A stretch of DNA of 64,000 nucleotides from the NCBI RefSeq assembly GCF_001039355.2, contig NW_019774081.1, forward strand, positions 150,551-214,550, written 5' to 3'. Made by a program: the position numbers and the translations under genes. Positions 1-28,495 of this stretch are shown one piece after another (the stretch's first letter is position 1; every line of letters starts with the position of its first letter). Source of the DNA: Lingula anatina. Lineage: Eukaryota > Brachiopoda > Lingulata > Lingulida > Lingulidae. A model generated the notes under the pieces. That model searched no databases, was not told the DNA's origin, and saw nothing but the letters and a program-made list of their open reading frames with translations.

Positions 1-238
1 AGGTTTTTTCTGATGTGACATGTACACAGAATGAAGAGCCACTTCAGAAACATGGTCATCTTTATGACTTCATAGATATGTGTCTGTTCTTAGTATGTGC
101 TTGAAATATAAACCCACAACCATGTTAATGAACTGGACTATTTGATCATAAATAAAAATGATAATGATTATTCTTTTTTCAATTACTAGTCTTGGGAAAG
201 TATATATTATTCCTCATTTCTGAACCTGTTCTTTGTAG

Positions 239-3051
239 AGCTTGGCGACCAATGGGGTGAAAATAAAGATTCCCTTACCGATGGTGTTCATTTTTACCTC
301 AAGTACATTGGCAATGTGTTGGTAGAAGAGATTGAGGAAGAAGGACGCAGTTATGGAGAGGGACAGAGCACAGTGGCTGTTAAAAATATTGTATCTATGG
401 TAAGGAAAATACTGCACTATTGTCAGCTAAGTCAGAGAGATCAAGACATAAGACAGCAATTCAGATTCAGTTAATAGAATTTGTTTGTCCACCAAATGTG
501 CACATTTTTGTTGAACTGTAAAACCACAAACCACAACTCTCCTATTTAACACTTACGCAAGGAGGTCACTGTTCAGCACTGAAATATTTATACAGACTTT
601 TTGGTTTAAGCAAGACAAAAACATCTGCCAATAAATGGAGTTGTTTGTTATGGCGAACCTCGGTTAAACTTGTTGACTGTGGATTCCTTTTGATCCCAGT
701 TTTAATGCTGAAGCTGCAAGTAATCCAGGGTTCACTTTACCATCCCGCCTGTATGATGCTATTTGTACATTACTTTGACAAACATTCTTTACATTAATTC
801 CCCTGGTAAGTAAAGAGCGAAAATATGCAGGTGAAAACTACCTATTGTAAAGATGGGGAACAAGTACCCAGGTATTCAGATAAAGTAGAGGGGTATGGTT
901 GTGGGTCAGCATCACTTTAATATGATCATTGGTTTTGTGTAGTTTTCCTTAAATTTTTTTTCTATTATTATTGAGCAAACTGGTACTGCTGTCTTCTATC
1001 TTTAAACAAATGTGATCAATCTGATTCCAAGATTTTATCAGTTAGTGTAAATATTCATCCTTTTTTTAAATATGTAGACTACATCCAAGCATTATTTTGT
1101 GTAGGTTTTCTTTTTACCTCAATATAAATATCCTAACATGTCACATGGGCAACACCTATAAATCATCTCATTGATAAAAGTGAAAGAAAATCATAAACAA
1201 TTAACACACAAGTTACTTATTGATATGAAATTAATTGTATTTTTGCCCTTAATCATCTTTTCCGTTTCTTTCATCTACTAGGCAAAAGCCAACTTCAAAA
1301 AGATACGGAAAGTTGTTTTGACTGTATCACCTCGTGGTATTAGGGTGGTAGACCTGGCAACCAAAGAAGTTTTAACAGAAATCTCAATATACAGGTAAGT
1401 CTTAAAAACCAGTTATTTGCAAAATACTAAGGCTTCTTCTAATGCAGTTAAAGTAAAAACATGTATGTAGTGTAAGATATTATAACATAAAAATTTATAG
1501 TTATCTTTGGTGCATTGCATTTTAATATATTAATGTGATCATTCCTGTGATTTTATATAAGTAGACTGTGTGTCTGTGTGCACTTTGGGGTGCTTAGTAG
1601 TTGGGAATCTTTGTAAGAAGGTGAAAATGTAGAGACCTTGCTATGACTATAATTAGTGAAAAAAAGATATCCATATGTTTCATACTATCTTTTAGTTAAT
1701 GTGTGTTATATAGTCGTTATGTGCACTCAAGGGTGCTCTGCAGTCAAACATGCAGTAGCGTGTGGCTTTTGTCAGAAATCAGAAGAGCTAGGTAATGGTA
1801 GGAGAGTTGGAAAAAGCATGATGAATGACATGACAATAGCTGGAAAAAGACTTGCATATCATATTTCATGGTTATTGATACAGTGCACCTTGATAGTGTG
1901 CATATGTCCTCGGGTGGTTTTTACACTGCGCCAAAATATGCCTGGTGGGTAATGTCTGCAACTTTGAAAACGATTTATAACTCATATAAACAGCTTTCAT
2001 ATAAATATCAAAAGGTTATGTAAACTTTACTTTTCTAATACATTTGCTTGCTATGGAAAGTAATTCAAGAAAATCCAGTCTGATAGACCCCACTCACACC
2101 CCTCTTTGCATGACAAATTCACTCATGTTCTGAAAATTCAGTAATTGAAGCCTTTTTGGTACCACAAATATGTTACCCTTTGGAGTTAAGCAAAGGAAAT
2201 GGATATCCTCAATGTCTATTTTATAGAACCGGATTATAAAAATGCCTGCCTGTAATAAAAATTGTGGAAATTTGTCATTTGTTTACAGTGGATGAGAGAG
2301 TTTACCTCTATAAAGTCTAGTAATTATGGAGAATGTATCCACACAAATTTACTATCATTTCTTAAAGATGCATATGAAGTAAGAGTAAGTGCCCTGTAAT
2401 GTACATGAAACACGTCTTCCAGTTTGTTACACAGCAAAAATAAAATTCCCATGCAAAAAAATAAATAAATAAATCTTATGGGCAGCAAAAAAAAAAAACA
2501 ACAAACAGCTCAAACACTGCAGCTTCTTCAAAGCTCTGGTCATAAATTTAATCTATGCATCCCCCCTCCAGTATTTAGAACACAGAAAACAAGTGCAAAT
2601 ATCATTTTTCAAGAAATAATAATGAACCTCTGTGGTATTCTCTGAAACTAGACTATTTGAAACGCTGTGGTGGCTTTAACTGGCTTTTGGTTCGGGTTAA
2701 GTGGCAATAATTTGACATAAGTACTCGCATAATAAGATATATATATATATATATCTTTGAGTGGCTGTAACTGGTTTTTTGGTTTGGTTAAGTGGCAATA
2801 ATTTGACATAAGCACTAATGTAATAATACATATATCTTTAAGCATCCTGTATGCATTTTTCAAAGTTTAACATATGGCTGAATATCATTTCAGGATACAG
2901 TTTTGCACAGCAGATAAAGAACATGATAAAGTTTTTGCGTTCATTGCAAGGAATACAACCAATGAAACCATGGAATGCCAAGCATATCTCTGCTCCAAGA
3001 GAAAAGTGGTATGTTTGCAGTGAAATAGAAGTTGACTTATTGTTTTAAAAA

Positions 3052-3110
<59 letters not shown>

Positions 3111-4865
3111 CAAATCAGAATAATGGGCATTTCAGTCAAAAGACTTGCACCTAGCATCATATTAGGCATCACAAAATTAGCCATGTGTCTGAGATATTAA
3201 GCTGCATGTACACGCACAGGTGATAATGATTAGGGAGATGTTGCAGGTGTGCTGAATTATCTGTTTCACATTAATGATGAAACAGTGTGCATTGGCCATG
3301 AGTGTTGGTATTCTATATTTGCCAGATGAGAAGTCATTTTGGAATTTTTTAGCTATTCAGAGAAGTTCAAATTTGAAGGAAAAAGGAATTACACAAATGT
3401 TTTGTTTAAATGTACTTTTGGGATAACTTAGAACTAGTCTACTGAAAATGTGTACATTTTCAGTTGTATTGCCTCAAATTGAATTTGTAATGTTTTATCT
3501 CCTCACCCATCACAACATATAACAATGCATTCTGCTATTTACTGAAACTCATTATTTTGTTTACAGGCAGAAGCTGTGACACTGACAGTAGCTAAAGCCT
3601 TTAATGTTGCTTATGAGGACTGGGAAAATTCAAGGGAAAAGAAGGAGAGTCAAAACTTACAGGAAGGACAAGACATACCAATTCAGAATAATCACAATAA
3701 TGTAAGTATCATTGGTTTTGATGTGTAAAATATGAGTGGCTGTACTATTTGCAAGGCAAACTTGCAGTATTTTGCTTTTGCCATTCTTGTAGAGCTGTTC
3801 AACTTCATTTGCTATGCTTTTGCAAATTTGAGTAATGTTAGTTAACTAGATAAAGGGTGTTAATTATCTGTATGCCTTTTTCCCAATTCCAGCACAAAAT
3901 GGCCTCTCCATGTTTAAGTAGAAGCTCTGCAGGTTCTCCAGATAGCATGGGTAGGTATTGTTATGAAATATTTGAAAGGGGGGGGGGACTCTACTGAATA
4001 GGTATATATTGACAATGTGTATACCAGTCAGGATTTATATCACCTTATATGTCAAACTGATACAGATATTTTGTGTTGTATGTTTCATGTAGCATTTTAT
4101 AGAGAATTGTTATCTTATATTTTTGTGTTATTGAACTGATAATATGTGCTTTTTGTATGTAAGTTTATTGCTACATTGTATTAATCTTTTCATTTTTTTC
4201 CATTTTAGCATCTATGTCATCAGATGGACACAGCTTACACACAATCTCTTCTGACCGGTCAGACACCTGGGTGCAATTTGATGATGATGATCTGGATGAC
4301 TGCTTTTCAAAGTAAGTATCATCTATAATACACTATCTGGGGAAACCAAAAAGTGGTCACTACATACCACGGAATGTGAAGATCAAGCACCAACCTGTAT
4401 AACCCTCAGTGGGTTTTACCATGGTGTTGTAATTTGCAGGGCTCAGAATTTTATTTTTGTTTGTGGGCAGGTAGGGGGAGGTACATGACATATGAAGCTG
4501 TAGAGATCATTAGTTACATGAACTCTTGTGTGTGGTATTTTTGGTTAGTATATACACAGGGTACAATATGGTATAGTTATGGATGTGATGCAGATTTTTG
4601 CTTAGTATGTGTAACATAAGGGAAACATTCAACTTTTTATAGCATATATTAATTGATATTAATGACAATATTTTTTTTATATTTCTTATACAACTTAACC
4701 AATTCTTCCAGGCTTGCGGAGTCAAGGAGTAAAGATCCCAAGGCCTTCCTCCCTACAGACATGCGACCAGAAGAATGGGACAATTTCTTAGAACCCTATG
4801 GAAAAAACTCTTCTTTTGATCAGTTCTGGCAGAGTTCAGGACAGGAAAATCTGTTGCAGTTATAG
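239..4865 (+). CDS. LDLRAP1: LDLRAP1/ARH-like PTB-domain endocytic adaptor (5' partial)
   Basis: Adaptor of the ARH family, which links FxNPxY tails of LDL-receptor-type cargo to clathrin coats through AP-2. Exons read: 239-399, 1282-1394, 2894-3008, 3567-3701, 3893-3950, 4209-4311, 4712-4865; all phases close and give 278 residues plus stop. The first four exons form the PTB domain, with family motifs FYLKYIGNVLVE, VSPRGIRV, CTADKEHDKVFAFIA and ECQAYLCSKRK. The last two exons carry an acidic stretch followed by LDDCFSKLAESR, which fits the AP-2 beta-appendage helix (F-x2-L-x3-R) of human LDLRAP1. The N-terminal exon is outside the window. No LLDLE-type clathrin box is visible in these exons. 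Gene identity is confident; splice ends come from consensus sites. Confidence 0.92.
2668..2838. repeat. Two-copy tandem repeat of about 90 bp in LDLRAP1-like intron
   Basis: Two imperfect copies (about 2668-2757 and 2760-2838) share the core 'taagtggcaataatttgaca' and each ends in an AT-rich run containing 'atatatcttt'. The first copy carries an expanded (AT)n. Confidence 0.7.
3050..3108. repeat. Compound (CT)n(CA)n microsatellite
   Basis: A short CT run passes directly into a long CA run just after the third visible LDLRAP1-like exon. The antisense open frame it creates (a CVCVCV string) is an artefact of the repeat. Confidence 0.95.
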
Positions 4866-5958
4866 AACATCATTGTTTGCAACAGTTCAGTGTTCCAAAG
4901 CACAAAACTAACAGAAGAGGCAAACAGGAAAATAAACACAACTTGCAAGTGTAGTTCAAAATTCAAAGGACCAATGTTGGTGTCTGTTGACCATTTTTGG
5001 CCAGAAAAGGGTATAATTTTCAGGATCTTGATTCTTTGGTCGATATGTATTTTTTTGGATAGAGTGCATAATACCTGTATGTTGCGATGACCTGTGGATG
5101 ATTGATGATGCTAACTAATGACTGAAGCAGATAGAGACTGCATTGGATTTTCTTCTACCAGCTCTTTGAGAGATTATCTCATGACTTTACATCAATCTGA
5201 CAGCTGATTTGAGTGTGTATTTTTGACGACATCATTATGTGAAATGTATTGAAGCCTTTGATTTGCCTTGGACTGGACATTAATCAAAACCCAGAGCTAC
5301 TTGATAAACATGATGAGTCAGTAGGTAGAAGAGACTTACCACTGATTTTATATCTTTATTATGAAAGAATGTAATGAAGGTAAATATGATTTTTGTGCAT
5401 ATTGCATGTGATAGAAATCAAAACATTTGTTGAATGTTAGTTATTTTCCTATTGGCTGTTACAAAATAGGAAATTGCATATTGTTAATTTAAGATTCTTC
5501 AATTATTAAGTCATCCCTCTGTAAGCTTGGTCTTTCTGACTTAAGTTTTCTTGTCACGTTTTTTTTATTATTTGTTATATGGAGGTATACAAGCGAGTCA
5601 GTATAAAACTGATAGAACTTATGCTGCAATTTGTTAATAAGAAATTTACTTCTAAAAAATACCCTGTTTTAACTTTTTTTACATCTAAGTAACATTTTGT
5701 CTCAAAGTAAATGTGCTAATATCAGAAGTCAAGGGGGTCAAAGGCAGTGGCTTATCAGCTATATGACTTCCATCTACCTTCTTGCCTTCTCAGATGTGCT
5801 TCCCACAGTATGTTCCCATCATATTTGATATAGGATGTACATGTTTTCTGTTGCATGTCATTTATTCTAAAGTTGCCATTGTGATGTGTGCTTAATCCAA
5901 GTGTCAAAGTCACAATATTGCAATCTAACTGTATGTTTCCACCCAGTCTTAAAACTTC

Positions 5959-6076
5959 AATAAACCTGTGAGCAGCTTAATATATTGGAGTGATCTGACA
6001 CTGGGTCTAAATAAGTATACTTTGTAATGTATGTTTATGTTATACTTTTTCATACTGTTGACATTAGTGGAATAAA
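5959..6076 (+). terminator. Poly(A) signals of LDLRAP1-like gene
   Basis: AATAAA hexamers at 5959-5964 and 6071-6076, about 1.1-1.2 kb after the stop codon and in the gene's orientation, are likely 3' end signals. The stretch 4866-5958 would then be 3' UTR. Confidence 0.5.
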
Positions 6077-8216
6077 ACCTATTTTTTGTACGCTATAAGG
6101 AGTCTTTTAATTCCTTGACTGGCAACATCAAATGCCTTTAATCCACCATTTGAGCAGAAAACAAAAGGCCGTGACTTGCTATATTCTATGGCAGGTTATG
6201 TCAAAAATACAAAAAGCGTGTTTTACACAAAATTGAAGAGATAGTAGAGATGGTCAATCATGTCCAGTTTCAAACTTGACCCGCAATTTAGAATTAATCA
6301 CTGTTTGAAACAAAATGGCCCACCAGTTACTGTTACTTTTGTGGAAGCAAGAAATGGAAACATCTCTCACTCCAGCCCTGGCTCTCACTCTTCACCACTT
6401 TATCTGCACACGAGAAGGAAAAGCACTTGAAGAAAGCATACAAGTTTTAAGGACATATACCTTGTTTGTCAAATTCAGGCAATTTGAGGCATTTATTGTC
6501 ATACATGTAATATTCTTGGATGTAATTTGTTTTCAGTCAAAGTATAGTAGTTTTGCAGGTGAGGCCATACATGTATTGGTGGTTCTGGGTGAAAGTGTGA
6601 TTTTCATTTTTCTCTCTATTACCTGGGTTAAATAAGGATGGCTAATATGGACAAAGAGTTCTGTTGTATTGTGAACTTTTTTTTATTCATTTAAGCCAGG
6701 CAATGACTTTGAACTGTCATTTGGTTTGGATTAATATCTTCATGTAGGTCATACATTTTAGACAAGTAATACACTTCATTAAATAAAGCCACATTTACAA
6801 CAGAGGTCATTCGCACATCAAAATTAGCCAACCCACTTGAAAGCTAGCCACATAATCCTGCAGGAAATCTATTCAGTGTCTGTTGGGGGAATTATGCAGC
6901 AAGCTTTCAAGTGGGTCAGCCACATTTGATCCACAGATCTGTTAGTCCCTGGATTATCCCTGTTGTAAATGCTCTATTAGAACCACTGTTCTTACTGCCT
7001 TGAGATATGGTTTTAGAAGATTAAAATTAAGGTTTACGTTGTTTAAAATGTTTTTTTAAAGTGACAAAAAGTCATTATTTTGGCATTTTTTTATTTTACC
7101 CCCTCCAATTTCTAATGAAAATAAAAATTGGTTGGAGAAAAAGTAATTCAAAAACACCTGCCTAACATTAAATTACATCAATATCACTGGACTTAAGTAA
7201 ACAAAACTGCCTCACATTGGTGAAAGAAATCTTGTCAAAAATGTACCAGATTCTCCTTCTGTTGATAACTACACCATTTTTTGTGATGACATCTGCAGCT
7301 TTTATTCCCCAAATTGATTACTTTCTATGCCCAATTGATGTTATACACTTCCAGGTAAAAAATTAAACCTGTGGACAATTCCAGCTATACCCATTATCAA
7401 CATTTTGATCAGCATAGTCCTTTTCATGCACCAATAATAAGTAACCCAAAAATAATACCGAAATAAGGAGAAATCTTGGATTCTGTGTATTATTCTGCAC
7501 TTCAAGGCACACTACCCTACATTCAAGGGTATACATCCTTTAATATTGATTTTGTTAGATTTACAACTCTAAATATATGATTGTTTTTGTTATCATTCAT
7601 GATCATTTGGGAAAATACAAAACTCCAACATACGGTCACCTTGAATATTGCATTAATTACAAAAGTATAGCAATTAACTAATGTTTCACATTACTTAATA
7701 AAGACCCCATCGATACAAATGACAAAAATCTTGATTTTACAAAATTATCATCAAGTCATAGCTTTTGTATTAAAAAAAAAAAGTTTTACAGCTGATCCAG
7801 TGCACATAGCTTCCATGGGAAGCAGTTGTGATGCTTCATAGAAATAACAAATCCAAACTCTCTTACAGAATTCTGCCATCTTTTTGATGCAAGAACAATA
7901 CAATTATATTAAATCAGCCAATAACCTTGTGTTTAGACCACTGGTTCAACAGAATGGTTTGACCATGGAAGTCCTAAAATGCTTAGAGTGCAAGTGCACA
8001 ATGTCATTCGCAAGTCGACAATAATCCACCAATTAATCAATCAATCTAGAATATCAAGCAACTTAAACAGCTAAGATTTACACAGTTAATTGAAAATGTG
8101 TTGAGATCCTTCAGCCCAGATGTCATATCCAGAGTATCAGAGTGCATATGTGTACATACAGTCTTTCTTCAAGCAAAATGTGAAATATACATCTTAATAT
8201 CTAATGAATAATGCAA
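6077..8216. other. Intergenic stretch between convergent LDLRAP1-like and TAF12
   Basis: AT-rich DNA with no open frame showing family motifs; a 106-codon frame at 6315-6635 lacks splice support and recognisable domains. It contains one small palindromic element (6792-6971) and presumably the 3' UTR of TAF12 at its right end. Confidence 0.6.
6792..6971. mobile_element. Small palindromic MITE-like element
   Basis: Ends are inverted copies (catttacaaca / tgttgtaaatg). Just inside, 'cccacttgaaagct' is mirrored by 'agctttcaagtggg'. It is about 180 bp with no coding capacity, which fits a non-autonomous DNA transposon. The family is not recognised. Confidence 0.6.
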
Positions 8217-11200
8217 CTAATATTTCTTTAAAGTTTTCTTGATGAGTGCCAATCTCTGTTTATGTGCCTCTGTTGTTACAGATTTTTTAAATGGTCTTAC
8301 TTCCTCAGAGCCAAAGCCTGGGATCCACATGTTCCAGTTACGCTCTGGAAAACAAATGTCACATAAAAAGGTAAATATTGTAGAGTAAATGTGGATATGA
8401 CTATTAAGAGCACCACTGAGCAAACAGAATAGACAAACAAGATATCAGTGCTGTAGCAGCATTCAAGAATGAAATCAAATTAGTTTGGAATCAGTTGTCC
8501 ATTTTTTTAGTAGTTGGAAAAAATACAATCAAAAAATTATGGCCATCTAAAATACATGACCAATATAAGTACCAACATTAAAGATATCAAGAAGGAGTAC
8601 TGTAGAGATATAACAACTTTTTACCTAGGTGCAACTGCACATCTTTCACATCCAACGTATTGGCTTTCCTGTGCTTGGCCAACAGGCAGGCAGCATTTAC
8701 TACATTATCTATAAAGTCATCTGCTATATGCATAAGAACCTAAAAAAGAGTGATTGCATCATCAAAATCAATGCAAATGAGCTAGAATCATTCATACATG
8801 AAAATAATAGTAAAACAAAGAAATACGATTTTACATCACCCATCACTAAAAAAAAATCCATATCTTAAAATATTTTGCTGTTAGAAAAATATTTTACTAA
8901 AAATGTTAGCATCAGAAAAAATTCAACATAGTGAAGTATAAACCAACTGCATCTTCACACCTCTTCCACCTCTTCATCCAGTTGCTCCAATGGATCAACT
9001 TCCTTGACTAATTCCTGGAGCCTCCGCTTGTCCAGCACCCTGCTCTCACCCAGCATTAACCCACCTGGTCCCTGTGGTGCTGGACGAATGGGTACAGACG
9101 CACCACCAAGACTATTGAGGGAAGAGGCAGAGGCACCTTCTGACACCTGAGATTTCTGGGCAAACTGAAATTTTCATTTGTTCAAATTGATTCAGAAGTG
9201 GTCATAATACAATTTAAAAAAGATCTTTCTTCATAATATACATCATTAACTGCATTACATACATCATATAAAGCATATTCATAAAGAAAGTAAATCTGAT
9301 AGTGCTGCATTCTTTATGTTAGTCATGGTATCCGTGCCAAATCTCTAGGAAATTCATGTATAAATGTGTATATGTCTTTACACACAACTGCAAAATTTAA
9401 ATTTCACACTGTTAGACTTCTGTGCAGTTATGCTTCCCTTTACTCCACAAATGTTACATCTACAATATGCTCATGTGGTCTATATCCATAAAACACCCCT
9501 AGAACCAGTCAGAACCTTACAAGACCAATCCCATATTAACAAAGACTGTATGAAGACAGTAAAGCCCATTACCATACCATCTGTTCTTTGGCTTTAGCCC
9601 GTAGTTGATTAAGCTTGCTAATCTCCTCTTGATGTTTGATGCTGTGAGGACCAGGACCATAGGACTAGAGAAAGAAAGGATTATTTCTCTTTTTTCTCAG
9701 GGGCAAGGGAGTTGTATTCAGTTTTGCCACTAGGCAACAAAATGAAGGGTTCCAATATAAGCCACATCAAAAGCACAAATAACTGAGGATACAACAAACT
9801 ACGAAATCATTTAATATGTGTTGCTATCCAGGTGCCAAAATAAATCCATACACCACTTCTAGTTTCTTGCTTTTATGAAACCCATCTTTATGTTAAGCAT
9901 GCTTTAACCTGATAAAGCACTTGATAAAATATAAATTGGATCCCCAACCATGTTTTTCAAACAATATTCAAGTGTTCATCTCTAAACCACTGCAAAGATT
10001 TACACTGAAGAACTGCAGGTTAACAACTGCACATAATATTCAACTAGACAGCAAAGCTGGCAAATATACAGACACCATACAGGAAACAAGGCAGCAAAGC
10101 TGCTAAGTGTTCAGACATTACGTACAAAAAAAGTGCACAAAATAATGTTTTGGCCAATAGTTACATAATGCTTTAAAATAGCATAATCACTCTTACTCTC
10201 TTATGTTATGTACTACATGTAACTTGGACACTGAAAAACTAGCAAGTGATTCAGTTCCATGGGATATACAAGCCACTGAAAATGCAAATGACTGAAAATG
10301 AAAATTTCCCAAAAAATAAAAAATAAAAATAAAATAAATAAATAAAATAAAATAAAATAAAAAACAGAATAATTGCCACAAAGGTAACCCAATCATGCTG
10401 ATTTTTGAAAGCTTCTTTACCACACAATGCCACTCAGTAAATTTAAAGTAAAACAAAAATATGGTTTGGAAGTTGTGGGGCAAACATCACCAAAATTGTG
10501 CACAACATAGAATAATTACCGTAAATATACACCACTCATGCTCAATTTTGATAGCAACCTGCCTCTTTACCAAACAAAGCCACTCAGTAAATTTTCAGTA
10601 AAAAAATATGATTTGGCAGTTATGGGGCAAATGTCGAATGTCGGACAGTGCTGGCGAGGACACGGACAAACAGACCAATCATAATATATACAGACACTTA
10701 CAGTGTCTGTATATAAAAAGTTGTTAAGAGCTGCCAGTTTTCTGCAGCTCTCATTCTTCACATTTAAAACATGTAAAGCTCAAGCAACATGCAAAATATT
10801 AGTTCATTAAGTTAGTGCAAGAAATTACATGACATCTTATTCTTTAAGTTAGCACTGAGAAATGATAAGTTTACAAAGCACAACAGAGCGAAGAAAATGG
10901 ACCAAGACAAATTAAAAATGCAGTCAATGAAGCTGTAATTCTTTGTAAATTCTGGCATATTATCCACCAATGTTTTAAAATTTAGTCTTGCACTTGCAGA
11001 TTTTCGTAAACTTAGATTTGAGTAAAAGTCAGTTCCTTTGCTCCTTAGTGTAACATAAGGTGCTAAGTGTTGTTATATGACAAACAAGTGATGGTAGGTA
11101 TAAAATCTAGTAACAGGTTCAAGTCTGGCTTACAGCTATTTTCTGTTCAACCTGTCTGATGGTATCAGCAAGAGTTCCTGGTTGCCGGATAGGTGTGCTG

Positions 11201-11253
11201 CCACCTACTGGAGAGGGGCTGGCCCCAGTTGGGCCACTGCCAGGTGTACTCAT
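8217..11253 (-). CDS. TAF12: TAF12, TFIID subunit 12
   Basis: Histone-fold subunit of TFIID and SAGA-type complexes that pairs with TAF4 and acts in RNA polymerase II initiation. Exons in coding order: 11253-11134, 9664-9578, 9164-8961, 8739-8625, 8344-8217; phases close to give 217 residues. Human TAF12 is 161; the extra length is in the Ser/Gly/Pro-rich N-terminus. The diagnostic region runs from LQELVKEVDPLEQLDEEVEE through the histone-fold core (HIADDFIDNVVNAA, KANTLDVKDVQLHL) to NWNMWIPGFGSEE and KQRLALIKKT at the C-terminus. I chose the ATG at 11253 as the first in the most upstream coding exon found; a further upstream exon cannot be excluded. It converges with LDLRAP1-like and is head-to-head with CCDC174. 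Confidence 0.95.
10380..10640. repeat. Two-copy tandem duplication, period about 150 bp, in TAF12 intron
   Basis: The string 'gccactcagtaaattt' and its flanks (catgct upstream, tggggcaaa downstream) occur at about 10428 and again at about 10578 with several substitutions. This indicates an old local duplication inside the long first TAF12 intron. Confidence 0.65.
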
Positions 11254-12743
11254 TTCTGCTGCAATTTGCCTGGAAATCCAATGTATGGTCTAGGTTTGTA
11301 GCTAAACATCAACATGCAGGGCATACATTTCTGGCTTAGACTGAAGCTACACTGACATAGTGCATTACTACTCTACATTTATATCTTTGACATATCTTGT
11401 GTTACAGGATTTTTTTCTGGAAAAAAATAGGTAAGTTTCTAATAAATCAAATACATGCCGATATAGCATACCTTGCAGTATAGTGTTAAAGCATACATTT
11501 TCACATTATCTTTAATTATAATCATTTTCCTAAAATTTACATGTACTAGTTAAGTGGATTTCATGGACATTGAAACAGGTGTTTCAGAGCTACTAAATTT
11601 TTTCCTCCAACTCACTTTCAAAATGATGCAGTATAAAAGCAAATGCAAATATATTTCATGCATTATACAATACTTCATCAGGATTTAACCTATCTGTTAC
11701 TTATTAACAGCCACAAAACATAGGCTAGTTGATGACAGTAACTTAATTCAAAAGTGCTACTGGTGACAAAATGTGAAGACGCAAGATGTGAAGGAAAATT
11801 CTGAAGCCATTTTACAAATTGAACTTAATGCATTACCTAGAAGTCATCTTAGTAGTTTTGAAGTATTTATCAGTTTCCCACCCACCCACCATCTCGATAT
11901 TTTAATGAATTTATATGGTGAGTTATATCAAGATTTTTTATAATTAACTTTAAATCTTTTTTCATTTAACTTTCAAGGTACAGTGTATTTGACCATGCAC
12001 TGTCATTACAGCAGAATTATACCCCTACAGTGGCATCAGCTTTCATAATATTTTGAATGGGTATAAAGTTTCTTGACAAATCATCAAAACATTGCCAAAC
12101 TAATTTGAGTAGCAGAGGCAATGTTTAAAGTCGCCACATAATTTAGCAAAATATTCATAATCTAAGATCTATAGGGTGAGGAAGAGTGCAAAAGTGCAGT
12201 TATTTTTACTATATCTTTCATGCTCTATGACTATATAAAGCTATTAAGGACGTACCCAAGTACCCAAATTTCTTAAATCGACACACCTGAACGTGACTTA
12301 ACTGAATATTTCAGAGCAAAACCTTTGGTACACATTGCACATTTATTACTTACCTTGCCTAGCAACACATGATTGTTAAGCTGCAGTATCAGTAAACAAT
12401 GAAATTGTGAAGGAATCTTTTAAAGATAAAACATGGCAACAGTATTAATGTCCCTCCATTTTGCTTGCCTGAAGATAGATGGCAGCAGTGAATGTTGATA
12501 GCAATGTATTCCTCATGTTCAATTTTAGAAGATCAAAAAAATCGTAGCCAACAATGTTGTTTTGTATTAACAAATGTTGCACTCAGTGTTTTATTAATCT
12601 ATACTATTATGCAATCAGTGTAATATTATCTATTTTAACATTTGTAACATATTGCATTATAGCGCCCTCTATCCATAGCAAACCGTATGAACAAGATAAG
12701 GTAGTGGACACTAAGGACACAGTGCTAAGGACAGTATTTCTCC
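11254..12743. promoter_or_regulatory. Shared upstream region of TAF12 and CCDC174
   Basis: The two start codons diverge across 1.49 kb. This should hold both promoters, the 5' UTRs and possibly a non-coding first TAF12 exon. I see no coding exon or element I can name here. Confidence 0.45.
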
Positions 12744-19176
<6,433 letters not shown>

Positions 19177-19177
19177 N
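19177..19177. other. Assembly join (single n) 1
   Basis: A single ambiguous base separates the end of block A from a second copy that starts 18 bases later. It is best read as a contig join where overlapping sequence was not merged. Confidence 0.9.
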
Positions 19178-19194
19178 ACAGCTTTGCTGCCTTG

Positions 19195-28108
<8,914 letters not shown>

Positions 28109-28495
28109 CTTTATAGTATAAAAGTGAAATAAAACACCACTAATGAGAGTCTATCTCCTGCACACCAATTTTCGTTGACAACCACTTCTCGTCTGTTCAC
28201 GAGAATTTACGAGAGATATATTCGTGGATTTGATCTTGAAAATCTGTTCCAGGATAATTAGATTTTAAAAGTTAATAATATGTTATATTTAATCTTTATG
28301 TTATTTTAGATCCAATGAATTATAAATATAATTAGATAAGTTGATAGCACTTGAGATAAATCAATGAAATATTGTTAACAGAAAACAATTTAGGGGATCA
28401 TTCTGCATGGGGTGCACAGGTGCGAGAGAGTTTTGGTGGGTCGGTTTCCTGAACACTTGGAACTTAATTTTTGAAGTGTTTAACGTCAAGGCAGC
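28109..28495. promoter_or_regulatory. Bidirectional promoter region of DYNLT1 and MUL1
   Basis: Only 387 bp separate the DYNLT1 start (minus strand) and the MUL1 start (plus strand). The two genes probably share a divergent promoter. No TATA box could be assigned. Confidence 0.6.

Noticed and set aside
2885-3106. Minus-strand frame with a CVCVCV repeat
   Set aside because: It is a translation of the CA microsatellite and overlaps a real plus-strand exon.
6315-6635. 106-codon frame between LDLRAP1-like and TAF12
   Set aside because: No known motif, no splice context, hydrophobic low-complexity tail; AT-rich DNA gives such frames by chance.
10301-10370. Phe-rich minus-strand open frames
   Set aside because: They arise from an A-rich simple-sequence run ((AAATA)n-like) in a TAF12 intron.
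19178-19194. Short stretch after the first n that matches the reverse strand of about 10087-10103
   Set aside because: A match of about 16 bases at a contig end is probably repeat or trimming residue, and too short to support a rearrangement.
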